Assembly (NCBI GenBank): GCA_903832085.1
Contig: CAIKZZ010000037.1
Location: forward strand, 1-64,000
Reading direction: 5' to 3'
Length of the DNA stretch: 64,000 nucleotides
DNA from: an uncultured Pseudomonadota bacterium
Lineage (GTDB): Bacteria; Pseudomonadota; Gammaproteobacteria; Steroidobacterales; Steroidobacteraceae
A program made the translations under genes and the position numbers. Numbering within the stretch: position 1 is the stretch's first letter; each line of letters starts with the position of its first letter. Positions 54,851 through 61,681 of the stretch are shown here, piece after piece. Below the pieces are notes generated by a model that ran no database searches, was not told the origin of the DNA, and saw nothing but the letters and a program-made list of their open reading frames with translations.

Positions 54851-54919
54851 CCCGGCATTGGGGGACAATATCCGGGTCAACCCGCCTAGGGAGTAGCGGG
54901 GAGCGTTCCTACAACGCTC
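54808..54919 (-). ncRNA. Candidate sRNA in the Spot 42/ErsA position
   Basis: Four back-to-back hairpins on the minus strand. H1 GAGCGTT/AACGCTC (54901-54919), H2 CCCGC/GCGGG (54881-54900), H3 CCCGG/CCGGG (54851-54876) and a 12-bp terminator with U7. H2 and H3 expose C-rich loops (ACTCCCTA, GTCCCCCAA) suited to pairing with ribosome sites. It lies between polA and engB, transcribed in the polA direction, exactly where E. coli has Spot 42 and Pseudomonas has ErsA. A sigmaE-type promoter precedes it. No sequence homology was tested. Size about 112 nt. Confidence 0.65.
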
Positions 54920-54925
54920 AGTGAA

Positions 54926-54952
54926 TAAGACCCGTGATCGCTGTGAAAGTTC
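54926..54952 (-). promoter_or_regulatory. SigmaE/AlgU-like promoter of the candidate sRNA
   Basis: GAACTT (54947-54952), 16-bp spacer, TCTTA (54926-54930) on the minus strand; consensus is GAACTT-N16-TCTGA. The predicted start is close to 54919, the first base of H1. Confidence 0.55.
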
Positions 54953-55035
54953 AGTGCCTATGCGTTAAGAACAGTGAATTCCACAGACACGCTTAATGAG
55001 ACAAAAAAATTAGCTATTTCAGCGTGTTACAGGAT

Positions 55036-57822
55036 TTAATGAGCTTCGTCCCAGTTTTTGCCCACGCCGATATCCACCGTGAGGGGCACGCTTAGCGTCA
55101 CAGCCTTGCTCATTAGTTCGGCTACGCGCACGCGCACCGCATCAACGGCATCATCCGCAACTTCAAGGACCAGTTCGTCATGGACTTGCATGACCAGACA
55201 CGCAGGTGCGTGGTCCTTTTCAATCCATATGTCCACTGCGAGCATCGCGCGTTTGATGATGTCTGCAGCCGTCCCTTGCATGGGCGCATTGATGGCGGCG
55301 CGCTCAGCATATTGCTGCAGTTGTTTATTGCGGGCCCGTATATCCGGTAAGTACAGTCGGCGTCCCTCCACCGTTTCTACATATCCTTGTTCGCGTGCCA
55401 GCGCGCGCGTGTCGTCCATGTATTTGCGCACGCCCGGATATTGTTCAAAGTAGCGATCGATATATCGCTGTGCTGATGTGCGGTCGATATCAAGACGGCT
55501 CGCAAGTCCAAACGCTGACATACCATACATGAGCCCGAAATTAATCGCTTTGGCGGCACGGCGCTGATCTTTGGTGACTGTCTCGAGTGTGACACCGAAC
55601 ATCTGGGCTGCAGTGGCTTCATGTACATCAAGACCATCAAAAAAAGCGCGCATGAGACTCGGGTCTTGCGACAGGTGCGCCATGATGCGCAGCTCAATTT
55701 GGGAATAGTCGGCGGCCATGAGCAGTTTCCCCGGCGGGGCAATGAATGCTTGGCGGATGCGACGTCCTTCTAGTGTCCGGATAGGAATATTTTGCAGGTT
55801 AGGATCTGAGGAGGACAGCCGGCCAGTCGCTGTTACCGCCTGATGATAGGAGGTATGTATGCGGCCCGTGCGGGGATCAATTTGCGTTGGCAGTGCATCT
55901 GCATAGGTGCTTTTTAGCTTGGCGAGCCCTCGGTAGTCCAAAATGAGCCGCGGCAAGGCGTGGCTTGTGCTGAGCTCCTCTAGGACGTCTTCGGCAGTTG
56001 AAGGCTGACCAGTTGGTGTGCGGCGTACGACTGGGATCTGCAAGGTCTCAAACAGAATGTGCTGTAGTTGCTTCGGTGAATCGAGATTAAAGGGGCTACC
56101 GGCGGCCGCATGAGCCGCTTTTTCTAACTCACCGAGACGGTGCCCAAATTCGCTGCTTAAGCTTTTTAGAAAGTCCCTATCAACGAGTACGCCACGGCGT
56201 TCCATCCGCTGCAGTACCGGCTGCGTAGGTTGCTCAAGCGTCGTGTAAAGGCTGGCTAGTTTCGGCAGTTTCTCGATTCGCGCCCACAAATAAAGATGCA
56301 GCCGCAGTGTGATGTCAGCATCTTCAGCTGCGTAGGGTGCGGCAGTCTCCAGTGGCACTTGATTAAATGTTAGCTGTTTAGCGCCCTTGCCAGCCACATC
56401 CTCGAAATGCGTCGTTTTTAATCCTAGGTATTTTTCGGCGACAGAATCCATGTCATGCCGCGAGCCAACGCTGTTCAGTACATACGATTCCAGCATTGAG
56501 TCAAAGCGCACACCACGCAGTGTGATGCCATGATTTGCAACGATATGCGTATCAAACTTGGCATGATGACCAATCTTAATGCACTCATCATCTTCGAGCA
56601 GGGGCTTTAATTGAGCGAGCACCGCATCGCGGGACAATTGCTCTGGAGCACCAGGATAATCATGTGCAAGCGGTATATAGGCAGCTTCACCTGGGGCTAT
56701 CGCAAAAGATACGCCGACAATTTCAGCATTCAGATAGTCAAGGCCGGTGGTTTCCGTATCAAACGCAATGATATCGGCATCCCGCAGATTGATGATGAGT
56801 GCATTAAGTTGCTCTTGCGTGAGTATCGTTTGATAGTGCGCGGGGTATGCGCTAAGGCTGTCACGCAGTGCGTCGCTCGGTGTTGGAGCTGTGTCGATAA
56901 GATCAGCGTTAGGGGGCGATAAACTTCGCGGTCCTTTGTTTGTGCTCGAGTCCGTCGTTACTTCGGTTTGCGGAGATAGCGCGCGCAGCAGGCTATGAAA
57001 TTCAAATTGCGCGTACAGGTTTTTTAACATCTCAACATTTGGCGGACGCGGGACGAGCGTTGCTGGCGTCTCATTAAGAGGTACGTCGCAGCGTATGGTC
57101 GCGAGTTCGCGAGACAGGCTTAACTGGCTTAGATTGTCGCGAAGGCTCTCACCCACTTTGCCTTCTATCTTATCGGCGTTGGCAATGAGTGCATCAACCG
57201 TGGCGTATTGATTGAGCCATTTGGCAGCCGTTTTGGGACCTACTTTAGGGACGCCGGGGATGTTATCGGAGCTATCACCAACGAGGGCCAGGTAATCAAT
57301 GATCTGATGTGGATGGACATCAAATTTCGCTTTAACCCCAGCAGGATCTAGCGTGGTCTGACTCATGGTGTTGATTAAGGTGATTTGTTCGGTCACCAAC
57401 TGGGCCATATCTTTGTCGCCAGTGGAGATCACAACCCGCATGCCTGCTGCGGCGCCTTGGCGCGCAAGGGTCCCAATCACATCATCGGCTTCTACACCTG
57501 TAATACGTAGCAGCGGTAATCCTAAGGCCTCAACTGCTAGGAGCAGAGGTGCAATTTGAGTCTTGAGGTCATCCGGCATCGGTGGCCGATGCGCTTTATA
57601 TTCTTCGAACAACTCATCGCGGAAGGTGCGTCCCGGGGCGTCAAAGACAATCCCTATGTGGTTTGGGTTGGTTTCGCGCAGGAATTTCTGCAGCATATTC
57701 AATACGCCGTAGACCGCGCCCGTCGGTTCACCGCGTGAGTTTGTGAACTGTGGCAGTGCGTGAAAAGCGCGGTACAGATAGGACGAGCCGTCCACAAGAT
57801 ATAGGCACGGCGAATCGCTCAT
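55036..57822 (-). CDS. polA: DNA polymerase I
   Basis: 928 aa. 5'-3' exonuclease domain (residues 1-~290, LYLVDGSSYLYRAFHALP, GDKDMAQLVT), 3'-5' exonuclease with the first carboxylates intact (IIAFDTETTGLDY), and polymerase domain: motif A ADYSQIELRIMAHLSQD, O-helix RRAAKAINFGLMYGMSAFGL, motif C QVHDELVLEV. Complete and of usual length. ATG 57822 is one base after a short LptM-like gene, so they are cotranscribed. Downstream is the sRNA candidate. Confidence 0.98.
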   Translation of the reverse strand: MSDSPCLYLVDGSSYLYRAFHALPQFTNSRGEPTGAVYGVLNMLQKFLRETNPNHIGIVFDAPGRTFRDELFEEYKAHRPPMPDDLKTQIAPLLLAVEALGLPLLRITGVEADDVIGTLARQGAAAGMRVVISTGDKDMAQLVTEQITLINTMSQTTLDPAGVKAKFDVHPHQIIDYLALVGDSSDNIPGVPKVGPKTAAKWLNQYATVDALIANADKIEGKVGESLRDNLSQLSLSRELATIRCDVPLNETPATLVPRPPNVEMLKNLYAQFEFHSLLRALSPQTEVTTDSSTNKGPRSLSPPNADLIDTAPTPSDALRDSLSAYPAHYQTILTQEQLNALIINLRDADIIAFDTETTGLDYLNAEIVGVSFAIAPGEAAYIPLAHDYPGAPEQLSRDAVLAQLKPLLEDDECIKIGHHAKFDTHIVANHGITLRGVRFDSMLESYVLNSVGSRHDMDSVAEKYLGLKTTHFEDVAGKGAKQLTFNQVPLETAAPYAAEDADITLRLHLYLWARIEKLPKLASLYTTLEQPTQPVLQRMERRGVLVDRDFLKSLSSEFGHRLGELEKAAHAAAGSPFNLDSPKQLQHILFETLQIPVVRRTPTGQPSTAEDVLEELSTSHALPRLILDYRGLAKLKSTYADALPTQIDPRTGRIHTSYHQAVTATGRLSSSDPNLQNIPIRTLEGRRIRQAFIAPPGKLLMAADYSQIELRIMAHLSQDPSLMRAFFDGLDVHEATAAQMFGVTLETVTKDQRRAAKAINFGLMYGMSAFGLASRLDIDRTSAQRYIDRYFEQYPGVRKYMDDTRALAREQGYVETVEGRRLYLPDIRARNKQLQQYAERAAINAPMQGTAADIIKRAMLAVDIWIEKDHAPACLVMQVHDELVLEVADDAVDAVRVRVAELMSKAVTLSVPLTVDIGVGKNWDEAH

Positions 57823-57823
57823 G

Positions 57824-58003
57824 TCAGTGCGTCACGCCGTCAGAGTTGTCGACTGTTTTTGAAGCCGAGACGGTTATGGGGGCTTTGGGGCTCGGGCGCA
57901 CTAAAGCACCCTTATGCCCACAGGCGCTGAGTAGTGCGATAGCACATAGTAAGCCGACTGACGTGATGGTCGCTTTGCAGTACTGATATTTGGGTGTGCG
58001 CAT
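57824..58003 (-). CDS. Short LptM-like lipoprotein
   Basis: 59 aa, too short for standard gene finding. Signal helix with lipobox LLSACGHKGALVRP, closely like LptM (YifL) LxGCGQKGPL motif; the remaining ~25 residues are low complexity. LptM stabilises the LPS translocon LptDE. Usually beside dapF/lysA; here it precedes polA with a single base between stop and ATG. Confidence 0.8.
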   Translation of the reverse strand: MRTPKYQYCKATITSVGLLCAIALLSACGHKGALVRPSPKAPITVSASKTVDNSDGVTH

Positions 58004-58045
58004 CGGACAACCTCGTAAAGATGTCTGCAGTATAGCCTTACGGCG

Positions 58046-58468
58046 CTACCGTGGATTCAAGACGGCAAGCGTTAGCCGAGATACACAAATAAGCCGCGCA
58101 TCAGCATCGATGATCTCGATCTGCCAGACCTGGCTGCGGCCACCGATGTGCACAGCGCGGGCTGTTCCGGTCACGAGTCCATTGGCAACGCTGCGCAGAT
58201 GGTTGGCATTAATTTCCTGCCCTACACAGTAGACGGTGGGAAAATCGACGCACAAATTAGCGCCAATGCTACCGAGCGTCTCAGCAAGGGCCACCGACGC
58301 GCCCCCGTGCAGTACTCCCATGGGCTGGACAGTCCGATCGTCGACCGGCAGGGTGCCTGAGAGCCAATTATCGCCGAGGGCGGTGATTTCAATGGCCAGA
58401 TGCTTGGCGAGCCCCGTCCGTAGACCCCGTACATCATCCAAGGTTGTATTGCGGAACCAGATACTCAT
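58046..58468 (-). CDS. Hotdog-fold acyl-CoA thioesterase (YdiI/PaaI type)
   Basis: 140 aa. Pattern PMGVLHGGASVALAETLGS contains the HGG loop and catalytic Glu of the PaaI/YdiI group; GQEINANHLRSV and VTGTARAVHIGGRSQVW follow the consensus. YdiI hydrolyses 1,4-dihydroxy-2-naphthoyl-CoA, but this group has wide substrates. Single gene. Confidence 0.9.
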   Translation of the reverse strand: MSIWFRNTTLDDVRGLRTGLAKHLAIEITALGDNWLSGTLPVDDRTVQPMGVLHGGASVALAETLGSIGANLCVDFPTVYCVGQEINANHLRSVANGLVTGTARAVHIGGRSQVWQIEIIDADARLICVSRLTLAVLNPR

Positions 58469-58626
58469 GGGTCGCGACCTTAACCCTAAATAGTGGCTCG
58501 GTCTATGTGCGGTGTCCGGGCATAATCCTCTGGTAACCGTGCGCTGCTCATGTTGGAATAAGCTCTAGTTAAGACATTGTGTGCCTGTAAGGGCATTTAG
58601 CCGTAAATTCAGTAGGTTGGTCGCAG

Positions 58627-60390
58627 ATGAGTTACACCGCCCCGGTCTCGCATATCCGTTTTGTTTTGGAAAAAATTGCTGGCTTTCAACAAGTCCGTGC
58701 GCTGCCAGCGTTCCGAGACGTCACTCCTGACGTAGTAGAGGCCGTGCTGGAAGGCGCTGGCCGGTTCGCGAGCGACGTGCTTGATCCTATTAATGCCAGC
58801 GGCGACCGAGTGGGCTCCCATGTGACGCCACAGGGCGTGGTTACGCCAGCGGGCTTTAAAGAGGCCTATCAGCGTTTTGTGGATGATGGCTGGAATTCGC
58901 TTGGCGGCCCTACCGCCTACGGTGGCCAAGGGATGCCTTTCATATTGCATGCCGCGACCGTTGAGATGTGGGGTGCCGCAAACATGGCGTTTGCCTTGTG
59001 TCCAGAACTCGGTAGTGGCGCTATTGCGGCGCTTGAGCAGCATGCTACCCCGGAGCTCCGAGATCGTTTTCTGCCAAAACTTGTTAGTGGCGAATGGACT
59101 GGCACCATGTGCCTCACGGAGCCACAGTCAGGCTCTGATCTGTCGACGGTGACCACGCGCGCTGAGCCGCATGGTGACGCGTGGCGTTTGTATGGTCGCA
59201 AAATCTACATTACTTGGGGCGAACACGATCTTGCTGCCAATACGATTCATTTAGTGCTGGCGCGGGCGCCTAATGCGCCGACCGGCGTGAAGGGGTTATC
59301 GCTGTTTTTAGTCCCACGATTCCGTGTAAACGCTGATGGCTCTGTGGGTGCCGCGAATGACATACGCTGTGTTTCAGTCGAACACAAGATGGGGATTCAT
59401 GCGAGTCCTACCTGCGTACTTGCAATCGGTGATGGCGAGGGCGCTGAAGGTTATCTTGTAGGTAGTCTGCATCAGGGCTTGCCATGCATGTTCACCATGA
59501 TGAATTACATGCGTCTTGGTGTTGGGCTGCATGCGCTTGGCATCGCTGAACGGTCTTATCAGATTGCGCGGCGCTATGCTGCTGACCGTGTGCAGGGTCG
59601 TAACGCACAAGGGCGGCCAACGGTCATTCTTGGTCACGCTGACGTGCGGCGAATGTTGCTCACGATGAAAGCGCTACTGCAAGCATCAAGGGGGCTCGCT
59701 TACACCGCAGCGGCAGCATTGGATGTGGCTCAGTACGGTGACGGCGCAGCGGCAGAGGCAGCGAATGAGCGCGCTGAGTTATTGACACCTATAGTCAAGT
59801 CTTGGTGCAGTGATATGGCAATCGAGGTGACGTCCCTCGGTGTGCAAGTGCTCGGTGGCATGGGGTTTGTGGAGGATGCAGGCGCGGCGCAATGTTACCG
59901 CGACGTACGCATTACCGCGATCTATGAGGGCACTAACGGTATCCAAGGGCAGGATTTGCTGGGGCGCAAGGTGCTCAGAGATGGCGGTCGAGCGCTTACT
60001 CGATTGATCAAAGAGATACATTTGGCGATAGAAGCACTTCCTGCGACCGATCCCCGCATTCAGTCTTTGGGAGCTGCTATGCGGCGTGCGCTGACGAGTC
60101 TTGAGGCATCAACGCAGGCGCTGATAGCAGCAGCTCAAGCAGATCCTGCCGTCATCGGTGCGACAGCTGTCAATTATCTGCAGCTGGTCAGTTATGTCTG
60201 CGGTGGTTGGCAGTGGATGCTTGCGGTTACCCATGTGCAAGATTCCGAGCTATCTGCCGGAGAAGAGAGCGCTCTTATTGATTGCGGTGCCTTTTATGCC
60301 GCGCATATCTTGCCACGCATCTTAACGCATTGTGAAATCTTAAAAAGTGGTGTGGGCATTCTTAATACCACTAACAGTGAGTTCCTGTAG
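58627..60390 (+). CDS. Acyl-CoA dehydrogenase (DmdC-like, 587 aa)
   Basis: Flavoprotein acyl-CoA dehydrogenase. Catalytic Glu in ITAIYEGTNGIQGQDL, FAD segments MCLTEPQSGSDLSTV and GLSLFLVPRF, C-terminal ~120 residues extra as in the DmdC/3-methylmercaptopropionyl-CoA and ACAD-N/C group. QVLGGMGFVEDAGAAQCYRD is typical. Substrate unknown (beta-oxidation or related). Single gene start; CPXCG gene follows 3 bp later. Confidence 0.92.
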   Translation: MSYTAPVSHIRFVLEKIAGFQQVRALPAFRDVTPDVVEAVLEGAGRFASDVLDPINASGDRVGSHVTPQGVVTPAGFKEAYQRFVDDGWNSLGGPTAYGGQGMPFILHAATVEMWGAANMAFALCPELGSGAIAALEQHATPELRDRFLPKLVSGEWTGTMCLTEPQSGSDLSTVTTRAEPHGDAWRLYGRKIYITWGEHDLAANTIHLVLARAPNAPTGVKGLSLFLVPRFRVNADGSVGAANDIRCVSVEHKMGIHASPTCVLAIGDGEGAEGYLVGSLHQGLPCMFTMMNYMRLGVGLHALGIAERSYQIARRYAADRVQGRNAQGRPTVILGHADVRRMLLTMKALLQASRGLAYTAAAALDVAQYGDGAAAEAANERAELLTPIVKSWCSDMAIEVTSLGVQVLGGMGFVEDAGAAQCYRDVRITAIYEGTNGIQGQDLLGRKVLRDGGRALTRLIKEIHLAIEALPATDPRIQSLGAAMRRALTSLEASTQALIAAAQADPAVIGATAVNYLQLVSYVCGGWQWMLAVTHVQDSELSAGEESALIDCGAFYAAHILPRILTHCEILKSGVGILNTTNSEFL

Positions 60391-60392
60391 GC

Positions 60393-60683
60393 ATGATGCT
60401 TTGCTCATCGTCAAAGCATCCATGGAATGCTGAGGAGATTGCTGCACTGTATGGGCTGGAGCCGATTTTTGAGCCGGGCAACGCGCTTGGTAGTGAGCTC
60501 AGCGTGTTTGCTGAGATTAACTGCCCTTATTGTGCCGAAGGCTATGCAACGGCCGTTGATCTAACAGCCGGATCTTCCAGCTATGTGGAGGATTGCCAGA
60601 TTTGTTGTCAGCCGATGGAGTTGTCGGTTGTTGTCAATACAGATGGCGGGTGTGCCAGAGTTGATGTCCGCCGATTGGATTAG
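60393..60683 (+). CDS. CPXCG-motif cysteine-rich protein
   Basis: 96 aa. CPYC (residue ~44) and a CQICC pair separated by ~24 residues bind zinc; EDCQICCQPMEL is the family hallmark. Here CPYC is followed by Ala instead of Gly. The first ~35 residues may be upstream of the true start. Role unknown. Confidence 0.85.
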   Translation: MMLCSSSKHPWNAEEIAALYGLEPIFEPGNALGSELSVFAEINCPYCAEGYATAVDLTAGSSSYVEDCQICCQPMELSVVVNTDGGCARVDVRRLD

Positions 60684-60735
60684 GTTGCGTTGCTAGCGCC
60701 GTCCCCCGAGTGGACGCCGCCTAAAGGAACCTCTG

Positions 60736-61647
60736 ATGCGTTTACCATTAAAGAGTCCGTTTACCGGTCTGCTGCTGATTGTGGCTGCTTTTGTGTGCAT
60801 GCCCTATGCGCATAGCGATGATTTTTCGGCTGAGACGGCTGCTTGGCGTGCGACTCGCGTAGCGGAGCTGACAGACTATTCAGGATGGCTGACGTTGGTG
60901 GGGCTTTATTGGTTCAAAGAAGGCAGTAACACCTTTGGCACAGCTCTCTCAAATTCAATAGTGCTCGATAACCCGCAGTTAGATAAGCGAGCCGGCGCCT
61001 TTGTGCGCCACGGCAAGTCAGTACACTTTAAGGGCGCGAAGGACACGTGCGTTAAAGCAAATGGCGCTGTTGTTATCGATTTAGAGCTAAAGGCGGATGT
61101 CAGTGGGGAACCTACCCAGCTGAGCTGCGGGTCGCTGCGGTTTTATGTCATTGAGCGTGGTAGTCAGGTTGGACTGCGCGTGAAAGACATACTAAGTTCT
61201 GCGCGCCGAGCTTTTCGGGGGCTTGATTTTTTTGAGGCGGCTGATAGCTGGAATGTCAGTGCTCGCTTTGAACCCTACCAACCCATGCGTCATATCCCCA
61301 TTGTGAATGTGCTGGGGATGCAGACTGATATGGACTCGCCAGGCGCGATAGTCTTTGAGCGCGATGGAGCAACATGGCGGCTAGATACTGTGCTTGAAGA
61401 GCCGCAAGCTCATGAGCTTTTTATCATGTTTGCTGATGGCACTTCCGGCCGCCAAACCTATGGCGGCGGACGGTTTTTGTATGCACCGTTGCCAGTGGAT
61501 GGGCGTGTGCAGGTGGATTTCAACAAGGCTCACAATCCACCGTGTGCGTTTACGCCTTTTGCCACATGTCCGTTACCACCGCCTGGTAATCGCATTTCTT
61601 TACCGGTTACAGCAGGCGAGCTTAAGTACGCGGGCCACGATCACTAA
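60736..61647 (+). CDS. DUF1684 secreted protein
   Basis: 303 aa with a signal peptide (LLLIVAAFVCMPYAHS). DUF1684 blocks: LTDYSGWLTLVGLYWFKEGS, FDFNKAHNPPCAFTPFATCPLPPPGNR split as VDFNKAHNPPCAF and PPPGNRISLPV, and ELKYAGHDH at the C-terminus. Periplasmic, function unknown. Convergent with the S53 peptidase. Confidence 0.88.
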   Translation: MRLPLKSPFTGLLLIVAAFVCMPYAHSDDFSAETAAWRATRVAELTDYSGWLTLVGLYWFKEGSNTFGTALSNSIVLDNPQLDKRAGAFVRHGKSVHFKGAKDTCVKANGAVVIDLELKADVSGEPTQLSCGSLRFYVIERGSQVGLRVKDILSSARRAFRGLDFFEAADSWNVSARFEPYQPMRHIPIVNVLGMQTDMDSPGAIVFERDGATWRLDTVLEEPQAHELFIMFADGTSGRQTYGGGRFLYAPLPVDGRVQVDFNKAHNPPCAFTPFATCPLPPPGNRISLPVTAGELKYAGHDH

Positions 61648-61681
61648 ACGATTACCTGACGGTAAATGTTCGAGGTGGTGT

